A stretch of DNA of 64,000 bases. Source: Spongiibacter tropicus DSM 19543 (lineage in GTDB: Bacteria > Pseudomonadota > Gammaproteobacteria > Pseudomonadales > Spongiibacteraceae). Position numbers and translations under genes: made by a program. Shown here in pieces: positions 53,963-63,673 of this stretch (position 1 is the stretch's first letter; every line of letters begins with the position of its first letter). Location: NCBI RefSeq assembly GCF_000420325.1, contig NZ_ATUS01000001.1, positions 62,001 through 126,000 of the forward strand, read 5' to 3'. A model generated the notes under the pieces. The model was not told the origin of the DNA, did no database searches, and saw only the letters and a program-made list of their open reading frames with translations.

Positions 53963-54733
53963 TTAACGGGCCGTGCCGGGCAGAATCTCCTGCAGCGACG
54001 CCAGCTCTTTACACTCCACTTTTGGAATACAGCGAAACGCATTGATATTATTAATTTTTCCCGCCACTACCAGAGCCGCAGTGAAATCGTCATCCTGGGC
54101 CAACAGACGCAAATCCCAGCGCCCTGCATCATCGGCATCCAGGCGCTTAACCTGCATGCCATCTAACAGCACGGAGAAATCGTGTAGCGGAATAGACAGC
54201 CCCTCACCACGCGCCTTGAGATAGGCCTCTTTTAATGTCCAGAAGCGGAAAAAGGCGGTCAGGCGCCCTTCAACCTCGATCTCTTTGAGAGCCGCCATTT
54301 CGGTGTCGGAAAGGTAATCATCCGCTGCATCCAACATCCCCTGGCTGTCGGTCTGAAACTCGACATCAACACCAACATCGACGCCATTGGTGACAGCACA
54401 CAGCGTCAATCCGTGGGTATGAGCAGCATTAAAGCTTAAATTATGCTGATGCTCGGCGAGGCTCGGCTTACCATAGCGGTTAACCTCGAATTGCAAGGCT
54501 TCAGGCGCCATATCAACATACTCTGCGAGCACACAGCGCAAAAACGCTCGGCTCGCCAAATAGTCCTCGGCCTGGCCGGCATGCTGGCGCTGCTCGTATT
54601 CCTCCTGCTCATCAGGAGACAGCCACTGCATGTAATGTTGTAGCTTGGGTTTAATGCGGGGATCATCGGTCGCACAGCACCAGATATCGACCTGGCCGGC
54701 AGACAAACGCCTGAATTCACGCGTTGTCGTCAT
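53963..54733 (-). CDS. Sfp-type 4'-phosphopantetheinyl transferase
   Basis: A 256-residue enzyme that loads phosphopantetheine from CoA onto carrier proteins. It shows SRAFLRCVLAEYVDMAPEAL, NRYGKPSLAEHQHNLSFNAA, the metal-binding GVDVGVDVEFQTDSQ and the WTLKEAYLKARGEGLSIPL motif (W-x-x-KEA-x-x-K). Sfp length and motifs separate it from AcpS. ATG 54733 removes an 11-residue extension. No polyketide or NRPS genes are nearby, so its carrier protein is elsewhere; it could serve fatty-acid carriers too. Confidence 0.92.
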   Translation of the reverse strand: MTTTREFRRLSAGQVDIWCCATDDPRIKPKLQHYMQWLSPDEQEEYEQRQHAGQAEDYLASRAFLRCVLAEYVDMAPEALQFEVNRYGKPSLAEHQHNLSFNAAHTHGLTLCAVTNGVDVGVDVEFQTDSQGMLDAADDYLSDTEMAALKEIEVEGRLTAFFRFWTLKEAYLKARGEGLSIPLHDFSVLLDGMQVKRLDADDAGRWDLRLLAQDDDFTAALVVAGKINNINAFRCIPKVECKELASLQEILPGTAR

Positions 54734-54811
54734 TATTATGTCCTTGCCGGGCCGAAAATCACGCACCCGGTTCTCTTAAGAGCAGAATCAAGGGCGCTGC
54801 TGCGCCCCCTC

Positions 54812-56692
54812 TCAGTTGATACTGATTTCTGCGGTGTTCCACAAAATATTAAAATAGCTAGCGAAAGCCTGTGAGGCAGCATTTTGATTCATGCTGCGAC
54901 GTACGCTCGCAAGTGTCTCTGCGTCCAGCGCAGCACGCTGCCCTGCCTGATGGTCTCTCAGTTGCACCACTAAGTAATCACCCGTCTGACGATGTAGCGT
55001 CGACGCACTCACACCACTTTCCTCTGGCAATGGCATTTGGAATACGAAGCGGCGCAGATCCTGTTCAACAGAAATGTCCGTTCTGCGGATAGACTGGGAT
55101 GCCTGCCATTCCAGCCCCCTCGCCTTGGCGACGGCTTCCGCTCGCTCGCCTGCCGCCATGGCCGCCTCAATTTCCTGCGCATCGGCAACGGCCAACGCCT
55201 GAGCTTTCTCAGCCTTCAACTCCGCACTGATATCGGACTTAACCTCGTCAAAAGGCAGAGTTTCCGGCGCTTGGTAAGCATCGACATGAATAACCAAGAA
55301 GCGTTCTGGGCTCAATTCAAATACATCGCTGTTTAACGCCTGGTCGCGCAACTCAGCGTCAAAGGCCGCCTGTTTGACGCGCTCATGGCTAAAGAGTTCG
55401 CTGTCAGCATCTTCCGTCAGCCAATCTGTCTCTTTGACCTCCAGCTCCAGTTCCTTTGCTGGCATGCTCAAATCTTCCGCGTTGAAAACCAGATCTCTCA
55501 AGGTTTCTACCGCGGCCGTCAGTTCCGGCTGCGCTTTCTGGCGGCGCAGACGCTCTGTAATCTCCAATCTCATGGAGTCGAGGCTTGGTGTGTCAGCTTC
55601 TTTGATGCTCAGCAATTTAATCAGATGTAACCCCGCCTCGGTTTCCACAGGCTGTGAGACTTGCCCTGGCTCAAGGGAGGCCAAGGCCTCTTCAAATTCA
55701 GGAGGGAAACTGTCCCCGCGGGTAAAGCCGAGACGACCGCCATCATCAGCAGAGCCTACGTCTTCAGACAGCGATTTTGCCAATGCCTCGAAGGACTCCC
55801 CCGCCATCAGCTTCGCCTCTGCGTCCTTCAGTTTTTCGAGCGCTTGTTCTCGACTTTGCTCATCGTTTATCTCAAGCAAAATATGCGCAGCCTCTCGCTC
55901 TGACTCAGTGTTCAGATTGGCCACCATATTTTCGTATTCGGCCTGGACCTGCTCCTCAGAAACTGGCTGATAAAACTGCTCTTCGTTCAATTCCAGATAG
56001 GAAAGCTTCACTTTCGGCTGACTCTGAAAGCGCGCACTGTTGGCATCATAAAAGTCACGCAGCTCGTCTTCACTGACCGTGACCTGGTTTTCATACTTGC
56101 TCAACGGCACGGTAACCGTGTGGAAGCCCCGTGTTTCGTATAGGTAGGCCACGGCATCATCAACATCAGCGTCCGTAACAAACGCCGAGGACGCAACTGA
56201 TGCCGAGAGCTGCTGAATGCGCAAGTCAGCACGCAACATTTGCTTGAACAGAGCGCCGCTGTACCCCTGCAGCCTCAACACTTGCTGATACAGGTCTTGA
56301 GAAAAGCGGCCATCTTCCTGAAATTGCGGCATACCCGCAATGACGGCATTGAGCTGCTGATCGGAAACCTCAATACCGGCTTCATCGGCGGCTTGAAGTA
56401 ACAATTGTTGCTTGATCAATGTATCCAGTGCGGGTTTGCGTAACACGGCATCATCAAGCATGGCCGGATCCAATTGCTGCCCCATTACAGAAATAAGGCG
56501 GCGCTTCTGCATCGCGATCGCCTGCTGCAATTCTGCCTCGGAGACTTTTTCGCCATTAATGCTTGCCGCTGGCGGCTGGGATGAGGTGTTAAAAAGGCTG
56601 TCGATTCCGAAAAGCGCAAAGGGAACAATAATGATGGCGATGATGACTTTCGCGGCCGTTCCCTGAATGTTATCCCTGATGTTCTGCAGCAT
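54812..56692 (-). CDS. ppiD: Peptidyl-prolyl isomerase PpiD (inner-membrane chaperone)
   Basis: A 626-residue protein anchored by one N-terminal helix (AAKVIIAIIIVPFALFGIDS) with the bulk in the periplasm, assisting newly exported proteins at the Sec translocon. It contains a SurA-N-like domain, a parvulin domain near 260-360 (AAHILLEINDEQSREQALEK; DDGGRLGFTRGDSFPPEFEE) and a long C-terminal region. It lies downstream of hupB in the usual lon-hupB-ppiD order. Confidence 0.95.
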   Translation of the reverse strand: MLQNIRDNIQGTAAKVIIAIIIVPFALFGIDSLFNTSSQPPAASINGEKVSEAELQQAIAMQKRRLISVMGQQLDPAMLDDAVLRKPALDTLIKQQLLLQAADEAGIEVSDQQLNAVIAGMPQFQEDGRFSQDLYQQVLRLQGYSGALFKQMLRADLRIQQLSASVASSAFVTDADVDDAVAYLYETRGFHTVTVPLSKYENQVTVSEDELRDFYDANSARFQSQPKVKLSYLELNEEQFYQPVSEEQVQAEYENMVANLNTESEREAAHILLEINDEQSREQALEKLKDAEAKLMAGESFEALAKSLSEDVGSADDGGRLGFTRGDSFPPEFEEALASLEPGQVSQPVETEAGLHLIKLLSIKEADTPSLDSMRLEITERLRRQKAQPELTAAVETLRDLVFNAEDLSMPAKELELEVKETDWLTEDADSELFSHERVKQAAFDAELRDQALNSDVFELSPERFLVIHVDAYQAPETLPFDEVKSDISAELKAEKAQALAVADAQEIEAAMAAGERAEAVAKARGLEWQASQSIRRTDISVEQDLRRFVFQMPLPEESGVSASTLHRQTGDYLVVQLRDHQAGQRAALDAETLASVRRSMNQNAASQAFASYFNILWNTAEISIN

Positions 56693-56714
56693 GTACGTTG
56701 GACCCGTTTAAATA

Positions 56715-56745
56715 TAAAAAAAGCGCATCTTTCGATGCGCCTTTC
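56715..56745 (-). terminator. Intrinsic terminator of hupB
   Basis: Minus-strand GCGCATC-GAAA-GATGCGC stem followed by seven T, between hupB and ppiD. Confidence 0.88.
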
Positions 56746-56804
56746 GACAGAGGCATACCCTCTTTTCAGTGGCGGCTCTGCCTAACGCTATAAGCTGTTC
56801 GCCC

Positions 56805-57077
56805 TTAGTTGCAGGCGTCTTTCAGCGCTTTACCCGCTTTGAAACTAGGGATCTTCGCAGCAGCGATTTCGATCGGCGCACCAGTCTGAGGGTTACGGCC
56901 GGTACGGGCAGCACGCTCTTTGACACTGAAGGTTCCGAAGCCAACCAGTGATACTGAATCGTTTGATTTCAGTGCATTAGTGATCGCTTCGACGGCGGCG
57001 TCCAGTGCACGCCCAGCCGACGCTTTGGACAGGTCTGCGGACTCAGCAATAGCGTCGATTAGCTCAGATTTATTCAC
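56805..57077 (-). CDS. hupB: DNA-binding protein HU (beta type)
   Basis: A 90-residue nucleoid protein. [20 protein letters not shown], a beta-arm with [20 protein letters not shown] and a C-terminal helix [15 protein letters not shown]. The start is a GTG with AAGGGGAAGGA upstream. In the conserved lon-hupB-ppiD order. Bends DNA and compacts the chromosome. It has its own terminator, so it is probably made in large amounts. Confidence 0.97.
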   Translation of the reverse strand: MNKSELIDAIAESADLSKASAGRALDAAVEAITNALKSNDSVSLVGFGTFSVKERAARTGRNPQTGAPIEIAAAKIPSFKAGKALKDACN

Positions 57078-57328
57078 TTATCCTTCCCCTTCAAATTGTT
57101 ATGAAAAACCGTATAGCAACGCTGGTGACAACCTACACGCATCGATAAATTACGCGGTAGCTGCCGACTCAGAGAGAGGGTTTTATACCAACTGCCATGG
57201 GGCCGGTCAAGGAAACTCTGCGCCACCGGACGCATTATCGCAAATATGCCAAATACAGTTGCCACGGGGGCTGGAGGCTGGTTAATAGATAGCCAACCTC
57301 AGCCAAAAACGCTTTATCATATTTTTAT

Positions 57329-59755
57329 TCAATGCGCATTAGGGCGAGCGTTTTCCGCGTTCTCCCGAGATGCCTCAACAGCTTTTTGACCGTCATCAAG
57401 GCCGGCAAGATATTCCTCTTCAGAAATTTCCTGAGGAATGCTTTCGAGCGCAATATTGAGCACTTCGTCAATCCATTTGACGGGCCGAATATCGAGGTCT
57501 GCTTTGATATTTTCTGGAATCTCTTTCAAATCGCGCTCATTTTCTGCCGGAATCAGCACGGTACGGATGCCACCTCGATGCGCGGCCAACAATTTTTCCT
57601 TCAGGCCGCCAATCGCTAACACCTGCCCTCGCAGGGTAATTTCCCCCGTCATCGCAACATCGCTGCGTACGGGAATACCGGTTATCACTGAAACAAGCGC
57701 CGTACACATGCCTATCCCGGCAGACGGACCATCTTTTGGCGTCGCACCTTCCGGCATGTGAATATGGATGTCGTGGCGGTCGTGATATTTAGCGGGAATA
57801 CCAAGGCGCTTGGAGCGACTACGAACGACGGTCATTGCGGCCTGAATAGACTCCTGCATCACGTCTCCCAGAGAGCCGGTCTGCACCTGCCGTCCCTTGC
57901 CCACGACCGACACAGCCTCGATGGTCAGCAACTCACCCCCCACCTGCGTCCATGCCAGCCCGGTGACCTGGCCAACCTTGTTCTCCTCTTCGGCCTTACC
58001 GAAGGTGTATTTACGTACGCCAAGGTAATCCTCAAGATTTGCCGCATTCACCACGATTGGCGTCGACTCATCACTGAGCGCGACATTCTTGACGATTTTC
58101 CGGCAGATTTTGGCAACCTCTCGCTCCAATGAGCGCACCCCTGCCTCTCGGGTGTAATAACGAACAATGTCCTGCAATGCGTCGTCATTGATTTCAGCTT
58201 CTTTGGCTTTGAGGCCATTATTTTTGAGCTGCTTGGGCACCAGATAACGGCGTGCAATATTAATTTTCTCATCCTCGGTGTAACCGGGGATTCGAATCAC
58301 TTCCATACGGTCCAGCAGCGCAGGGGGAATATTGAGCGAATTCGACGTGCAGATGAACATGACGTCCGACAAATCGTAATCCACTTCCAGGTAGTGGTCG
58401 TTGAAAGCGTGGTTCTGCTCAGGATCCAACACCTCCAATAACGCTGATGCCGGATCGCCACGGTGATCCATCCCCATTTTGTCGATTTCATCCAGCAGGA
58501 ATAACGGGTTACGAACGCCGGTTTTCGACATTTTCTGGATGACTTTGCCCGGCATGGAACCGATGTACGTGCGGCGATGACCGCGAATTTCAGCTTCGTC
58601 ACGCACCCCACCCAGCGCCATACGCACGAACTTCCGATTCGTAGCACGCGCGATGGACTCGCCGAGTGACGTTTTGCCGACCCCAGGAGGCCCTACCAAG
58701 CAGAGCACAGGGCCTTTCACTTTCTTCACTCGTTTCTGGACTGCGAGATACTCAAGAATACGGTCCTTGACCTCTTCAAGCCCGTAATGATCACTGTTGA
58801 GGATCTCTTCCGCTTTCTTCAGGTCGTGTTTAACCCGAGAACGTTTCTGCCACGGGATATTAACCAGCCAGTCGATGTAACCGCGAACCACTGAGGCTTC
58901 CGCCGACATCGGCGACATCATCTTGAGCTTGGAGAGTTCCGCTTTTGCCTTCTCCAGCGCCTCTTTACTCATGCCGGCGTCACTGACACGTTTTTCGAGC
59001 TCTTCAAGCTCATTGGCGCCATCTTCCCCCTCACCCAATTCGCGCTGAATCGCTTTCATCTGCTCATTGAGGTAGTACTCGCGCTGGCTTTTCTCCATCT
59101 GCTTCTTAACGCGACCGCGAATCCGCTTTTCGACCTGAAACAGGTCTATTTCAGACTCCATCAGCGCCATCAAATGCTCCAAGCGCTCGCGCTCATCGCT
59201 CATTTCCAGTACAGCCTGCTTCTGCTCCAGGTCCATACTCATATGCGCTGCAACGGTATCAGCCAGGCGTCCTGGTTCGTCAATACCAGCGAGTGACGTC
59301 AGAACTTCGGCGGGAATTTTCTTACTGAGATTGATGTACTTTTCAAACTGCGACACCGCAGAGCGAAGCATTACCTCGGCTTCCTCAGCAGGAATTTTCT
59401 CTTCAGGCAAAGCAACAATTTCCGCCTGAAAATACTCTTCTTCAGCGGTGATGCTGTTTATTTCTGCTCGGTAATCGCCTTCGACAAGTACCTTGACCGT
59501 GCCATCGGGAAGCTTCAACAATTGGAGAATATTGGCCACGGTACCAATGTCGTAAAGGTCTTCGGTGCCCGGCTCATCAACATCGGGGTTCTTCTGGGCA
59601 GCGAGAACGATCTCTTTATTGCTGGACATTGCCAGCTCCAGAGCACGAATAGACTTATCGCGTCCGACAAAGAGCGGAATCACCATATGGGGATAAACCA
59701 CAACATCCCGAAGGGGAAGCAGCGGCAATTCCAGGGTCTCACGTGTATCAGCCAT
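57329..59755 (-). CDS. lon: ATP-dependent protease Lon
   Basis: An 808-residue AAA+ protease that degrades damaged and regulatory proteins. N-terminal substrate-binding domain (ELPLLPLRDVVVYPHMVIPL), Walker A GPPGVGKTSLG, Walker B LFLLDEIDKMG, and the proteolytic domain with GATPKDGPSAGIGM (catalytic serine) and the lysine in GGLKEKLLAAHRGG. A sigma-32-like promoter precedes it. Confidence 0.98.
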   Translation of the reverse strand: MADTRETLELPLLPLRDVVVYPHMVIPLFVGRDKSIRALELAMSSNKEIVLAAQKNPDVDEPGTEDLYDIGTVANILQLLKLPDGTVKVLVEGDYRAEINSITAEEEYFQAEIVALPEEKIPAEEAEVMLRSAVSQFEKYINLSKKIPAEVLTSLAGIDEPGRLADTVAAHMSMDLEQKQAVLEMSDERERLEHLMALMESEIDLFQVEKRIRGRVKKQMEKSQREYYLNEQMKAIQRELGEGEDGANELEELEKRVSDAGMSKEALEKAKAELSKLKMMSPMSAEASVVRGYIDWLVNIPWQKRSRVKHDLKKAEEILNSDHYGLEEVKDRILEYLAVQKRVKKVKGPVLCLVGPPGVGKTSLGESIARATNRKFVRMALGGVRDEAEIRGHRRTYIGSMPGKVIQKMSKTGVRNPLFLLDEIDKMGMDHRGDPASALLEVLDPEQNHAFNDHYLEVDYDLSDVMFICTSNSLNIPPALLDRMEVIRIPGYTEDEKINIARRYLVPKQLKNNGLKAKEAEINDDALQDIVRYYTREAGVRSLEREVAKICRKIVKNVALSDESTPIVVNAANLEDYLGVRKYTFGKAEEENKVGQVTGLAWTQVGGELLTIEAVSVVGKGRQVQTGSLGDVMQESIQAAMTVVRSRSKRLGIPAKYHDRHDIHIHMPEGATPKDGPSAGIGMCTALVSVITGIPVRSDVAMTGEITLRGQVLAIGGLKEKLLAAHRGGIRTVLIPAENERDLKEIPENIKADLDIRPVKWIDEVLNIALESIPQEISEEEYLAGLDDGQKAVEASRENAENARPNAH

Positions 59756-59829
59756 TAGCTCGCCTCGTAGTAATACTGTGAACGCCCGCAGGCAATAAAT
59801 TCTACGGCTTACGGACGGCTATGGTTCTA

Positions 59830-59858
59830 AGATGGGGACTTGCCAGGGGAAAAACAAG
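59830..59858 (-). promoter_or_regulatory. Sigma-32-like heat-shock promoter of lon
   Basis: On the minus strand a -35 element CTTGTTT (59858-59852) and a -10 element CCCCATCT (59837-59830) are spaced 14 bases, matching the sigma-32 pattern CTTGAAA-N11-16-CCCCATNT. It lies about 75 bases before the lon ATG, and lon is a classic heat-shock gene. Confidence 0.75.
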
Positions 59859-59880
59859 ACTTGACTGTAAACAAAATGAC

Positions 59881-59905
59881 AAAAGCCGCCTGTATAGGCG
59901 GCTTT
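59881..59905 (-). terminator. Intrinsic terminator of clpX
   Basis: Minus-strand AAGCCGCCT/AGGCGGCTT stem with a short loop, followed by TTTTG. Placed 8 bases after the clpX stop. Confidence 0.8.
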
Positions 59906-59912
59906 GCAGGCC

Positions 59913-61187
59913 TTACTCTTCAGGAGCGGCTTTGCGCTGCTCACTGTAGACCAGTATCGGCGGCGATTCGCCATTGATCACGGAAGCATCTATAACCACT
60001 TTGCTGACATTGTCGACAGAAGGCAGGTCATACATCGTATCCAGCAACACCGACTCCAAAATAGATCGGAGGCCGCGGGCGCCAGTCTTACGCGCCATGG
60101 CCTTCTCTGCGACGGCACGAAGACCATCGTCACGGAAATCAACCTCGACACCTTCCATCTCGAACAATTTAGAGTACTGCTTGGTCAGCGCGTTGCGCGG
60201 CTCAGTCAGAATATTGACGAGCGCATCGGCATCCAGCTCTTCCAGTGTCGCAATGACAGGCAAACGACCGACAAACTCAGGAATCAGGCCGTAGCGCACC
60301 AGATCTTCCGGCTCGACATCAGCCAAGACTTCACCCACGTTACGAGATTCATCTTTGCTTTTGACCTCAGCACCAAAGCCGATTCCGCCTTTTTCTGAGC
60401 GGTCGCGAATCACCCGGTCCAAGCCAGCGAAGGCACCACCACAAATAAACAGGATATTAGCCGTATCCACCTGCAGAAACTCCTGCTGGGGATGCTTGCG
60501 GCCTCCCTGCGGCGGAACCGAAGCCACGGTACCTTCAATCAGCTTCAACAGCGCCTGCTGCACACCCTCACCCGAGACGTCACGGGTAATTGACGGATTG
60601 TCTGATTTACGCGAAATCTTGTCGATCTCATCGATGTAGACAATACCCATCTGGGCCTTTTCTACATCGTAGTCGCACTTTTGCAGCAGTTTCTGAATGA
60701 TGTTCTCGACATCCTCGCCGACATACCCCGCCTCTGTCAGCGTCGTAGCATCAGCAATGGTAAACGGGACATCGAGCAGGCGCGCGAGCGTTTCAGCAAG
60801 CAAGGTTTTACCGCTACCGGTGGGGCCCACAAGCAGAATATTGCTTTTGCCCAGCTCCACATCATCCTTGTTCTTGTCGCCATATCGCAGGCGCTTGTAG
60901 TGGTTGTATACCGCTACCGCCAATACCTTTTTGGCACGCGACTGGCCAATAACATACTGATCCAGCGTCGCATTAATTTCCTGCGGAGAAGGCAGTTTGC
61001 TGCTACCGGACTCGCCAGCGGCTTCCTGCACTTCCTCGCGGATAATGTCGTTACACAGGTCTACGCATTCGTCACAAATGAACACGGAGGGGCCCGCAAT
61101 GAGTTTGCGCACTTCGTGCTGACTTTTGCCGCAGAATGAGCAATACAGCAGTTTGCCGTTGTCGTCTGCGCCGTCTTTACTACTCAT
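59913..61187 (-). CDS. clpX: ATP-dependent unfoldase ClpX
   Basis: A 424-residue AAA+ subunit that unfolds substrates for ClpP. N-terminal zinc-binding domain ([17 protein letters not shown] ... [10 protein letters not shown]), Walker [18 protein letters not shown], Walker [15 protein letters not shown], and the ClpP-binding loop with the IGF tripeptide in [13 protein letters not shown] 61187 with AGGTGA upstream is chosen over an ATG two codons earlier. Between clpP and lon in the conserved order. Confidence 0.97.
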   Translation of the reverse strand: MSSKDGADDNGKLLYCSFCGKSQHEVRKLIAGPSVFICDECVDLCNDIIREEVQEAAGESGSSKLPSPQEINATLDQYVIGQSRAKKVLAVAVYNHYKRLRYGDKNKDDVELGKSNILLVGPTGSGKTLLAETLARLLDVPFTIADATTLTEAGYVGEDVENIIQKLLQKCDYDVEKAQMGIVYIDEIDKISRKSDNPSITRDVSGEGVQQALLKLIEGTVASVPPQGGRKHPQQEFLQVDTANILFICGGAFAGLDRVIRDRSEKGGIGFGAEVKSKDESRNVGEVLADVEPEDLVRYGLIPEFVGRLPVIATLEELDADALVNILTEPRNALTKQYSKLFEMEGVEVDFRDDGLRAVAEKAMARKTGARGLRSILESVLLDTMYDLPSVDNVSKVVIDASVINGESPPILVYSEQRKAAPEE

Positions 61188-61296
61188 TAACACTCACCTT
61201 GTCGATGTTTCGGGGCGAATTTACTTCTGTAAATTAAAATGACCCCTTTTACCCAGTTTTGCAAGTCGCCGGGTACGATCTCTCATACCCTACGGC

Positions 61297-61926
61297 TTAG
61301 CTACGCGAAGTGATGACCTGGTCAACCAAACCGTAATCGCATGACTGCTGGGCATTCATAAAGTTATCCCGCTCAGTGTCGCGAGAGATGGTTTCGTAGT
61401 CCTGACCGGTGTGCTCAGCCATCAACTGATTCAAGCGCTCGCGAATAATGAGAATTTCACGTGCATGGATATCGATGTCGGTAGCCTGCCCCTGAGCGCC
61501 GCCACTGGGCTGATGGATCATCGTGCGAGCATTGGGAAGAATATAACGCTTACCCTTCGTACCGCCGCTCAGCAAAAATGCCCCCATACTGGCCGCTTGA
61601 CCGATACACATCGTGCTGACGTCAGGCTTGATAAACTTCATCGTGTCGTAAATGGACAGTCCTGCAGTGACCGAGCCACCCGGAGAGTTGATATACAAGT
61701 GAATATCTTTGTCGGGGTTCTCAGATTCCAAGAACAGCATCTGCGCCACGATCAGGTTGGCCATGTGATCTTCCACCGGGCCGACGCAGAAGATAACGCG
61801 CTCTTTCAAAAGGCGGGAATAAATATCGTAAGAGCGCTCGCCACGGGCGGTCTGCTCAACGACCATGGGGATCAGGCCGAGGTTATTAATGGTATTGTTG
61901 CTGATTCCGTCGAAATTGCGGGACAT
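61297..61926 (-). CDS. clpP: ATP-dependent Clp protease proteolytic subunit
   Basis: A 209-residue serine protease that forms the barrel used by ClpX. Catalytic serine in [14 protein letters not shown], histidine in [14 protein letters not shown], and aspartate in [14 protein letters not shown] 61926 is chosen over a TTG two codons upstream. Follows tig after a strong terminator and precedes clpX. Confidence 0.97.
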   Translation of the reverse strand: MSRNFDGISNNTINNLGLIPMVVEQTARGERSYDIYSRLLKERVIFCVGPVEDHMANLIVAQMLFLESENPDKDIHLYINSPGGSVTAGLSIYDTMKFIKPDVSTMCIGQAASMGAFLLSGGTKGKRYILPNARTMIHQPSGGAQGQATDIDIHAREILIIRERLNQLMAEHTGQDYETISRDTERDNFMNAQQSCDYGLVDQVITSRS

Positions 61927-61976
61927 ACTCAATTCTCTTAAGTGGCGTGAATTGACTGTTACGTTATGGCATGCCA

Positions 61977-62015
61977 GAAAAAAATCAAGCGGCGGAACCG
62001 AAGTTCAGCCGCTTG
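61977..62015 (-). terminator. Intrinsic terminator of tig with a UUCG tetraloop
   Basis: Minus-strand arms TCAAGCGGC/GCCGCTTGA enclose a second stem GAAC-TTCG-GTTC; the C(UUCG)G loop is very stable. A run of seven T follows. Long, two-part stem. Confidence 0.92.
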
Positions 62016-62042
62016 ACGAGGAATACGAGATCAGCTTGGAAA

Positions 62043-63371
62043 TTAAGCTTCTTCGTCTTCCGAAGACGGCGGCGACATAACCTCTTTGTAGCTTAAAGTT
62101 TCTTCGCTAACCTTCGATTTTTCAAGCAGTTTCTCAACTACTTGCTCTTCAATCACAATGCCTTCAATCTGCTGAAGCTGCTGAGGCTGACTCATGTACC
62201 AGTTGATGACTTCTTCTTTGTCCTCATAGCTGGCGGCCATTTCTTCCAGCGTCTCACGAACCTTATCGGCATCGGCTTTAATTTCTTCAGAGCTGATCAG
62301 CTCATTCAACACCAGCCCCAGTTTTACGCGACGCTCAGCGTTGTCGCGAAACAGGTCATCTGGCAGGATGTCGGCCGGGTTCAATTTCTCAGCGAGAGCA
62401 CCGAACTGCTGCATCTGCTGGTTGCGCAACGCATCGATCTCTTGCGAGATCAAGGCCTTCGGCACTTGCAGATCGCCGTGAACCGCCAATACGCCATCCA
62501 TCACTTGAGTTTTAATGCGGTTCTTGGTGGCATTTTTCAACTCTCGCGCCATGTTTTTTTCAACTTCAGCACGAAATGCTTCTTCACCACCCTCTTCTAC
62601 ACCGAATGCTTTGAAGAATTCATCATCCAGCTCAGGCAGTTTGCGCTCTTTAACCGCGTTGACCTTGATCTTGAACTCGACAGCAGCACCTTTCAGCTCT
62701 TCGCTGTGATAGTCCTCGGGGAAGGTCAGTGCGACGACTTTTTCCTCACCGACAGTCATGCCCACGATGCCATCTTCGAAGCCTGGGATCATACGGCCAG
62801 AGCCCAATTCGAGGTCGGTACCTTCTGCCTTGCCACCTTCGAATTCTTCGCCGTCTTTGGTGCCGACAAAGTCGATATTGACTTGATCACCTTCGGCTGC
62901 CGCACGCTCTGCCACTTCCCACGAAGCGCGCTGTGTCCGCAGATTCTCGATCATTTCATCGATATCAGCAGTGGTAATTTCTGCCACCGGCTTTTTAACT
63001 TCAATGCTGCTGTAATCTTTCAGCTCGATTTCCGGGAACACTTCAAAGGTAGCGACAAACTCAATGTCCTTACCCTCATCCAGGCTTTTGGGCTCTATCT
63101 CCGGACGACCGGCAGGTTTGAGGCCTTGCTGCTGAATCGCTTCGTAGAATGAGTCATTCATCACCTGGCCAAGAACTTCCATACGCACAGACTGGCCGAA
63201 ACGCTGACGGATCACCCTCATCGGTACTTTACCTGGACGGAAACCATTCAGTTTGACGGTCTTAGCCGCTTCCTGGAGGCGGCTGTCCACTGCGCTATCA
63301 ACGCGCGACGAGGGGACACCTACGATTAAGCGACGCTCAAGACCTGACGTCGTTTCTACAGAGACTTGCAT
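62043..63371 (-). CDS. tig: Trigger factor (ribosome-associated chaperone)
   Basis: A 442-residue chaperone and peptidyl-prolyl isomerase. The ribosome-binding signature is visible in LNGFRPGKVPMRVIRQRFGQ, then the FKBP-like domain GDQVNIDFVGTKDGEEFEGG and the long C-terminal helical region (MQQFGALAEKLNPADILPDD). Acidic tail SSEDEEA. First gene of the tig-clpP-clpX-lon run; a tRNA-Leu gene lies upstream. Confidence 0.97.
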   Translation of the reverse strand: MQVSVETTSGLERRLIVGVPSSRVDSAVDSRLQEAAKTVKLNGFRPGKVPMRVIRQRFGQSVRMEVLGQVMNDSFYEAIQQQGLKPAGRPEIEPKSLDEGKDIEFVATFEVFPEIELKDYSSIEVKKPVAEITTADIDEMIENLRTQRASWEVAERAAAEGDQVNIDFVGTKDGEEFEGGKAEGTDLELGSGRMIPGFEDGIVGMTVGEEKVVALTFPEDYHSEELKGAAVEFKIKVNAVKERKLPELDDEFFKAFGVEEGGEEAFRAEVEKNMARELKNATKNRIKTQVMDGVLAVHGDLQVPKALISQEIDALRNQQMQQFGALAEKLNPADILPDDLFRDNAERRVKLGLVLNELISSEEIKADADKVRETLEEMAASYEDKEEVINWYMSQPQQLQQIEGIVIEEQVVEKLLEKSKVSEETLSYKEVMSPPSSEDEEA

Positions 63372-63441
63372 GGAAGTTCCTCAAAAGCGATCTAACACAC
63401 GAACCGCTTTCAGAGCGGCCCGTTTTAAGAATTCTATGAAA

Positions 63442-63526
63442 TGGTGCGGATGGAGAGACTCGAACTCTCACGCCTCGCGGCACCAGAACCTAAATCTGGC
63501 GTGTATACCAATTTCACCACATCCGC
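63442..63526 (-). tRNA. tRNA-Leu (anticodon TAG)
   Basis: Acceptor stem GCGGATG (5') pairs with CATCCGC; a CCA end is encoded (TGG at 63442-63444). Anticodon stem CCAGA/TCTGG with loop TTTAGGT, anticodon TAG (63490-63492), reading CUA/CUG codons. A long variable arm (GCCGCGAGGCG) is typical of leucine tRNAs, and the T-loop GTTCGAGTC is present. Located between fadA and tig. Confidence 0.95.
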
Positions 63527-63643
63527 ACACGCTAAGCCGTTGATAATTAACGACTTACTAACAGTTTCGTCCAGCCCGAGCTGAACGAGGCGGGAAATTG
63601 TGCCACAGGGCCTGCCCACGATCAAGCAAAGCCCCGTCGCACA

Positions 63644-63663
63644 GGCCTTTCCGAAGAAAGGCC
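63644..63663 (-). terminator. Hairpin after fadA, possible terminator
   Basis: A perfect 8-base stem GGCCTTTC/GAAAGGCC with a TTCG loop just after the fadA stop, but without a T-run, so termination may be weak or factor-dependent. Confidence 0.4.
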
Positions 63664-63673
63664 GGGAAGCACG

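Noticed and set aside
62142-63152. 336-codon plus-strand frame antisense to tig
   Set aside because: Shadow of trigger factor; no family features.
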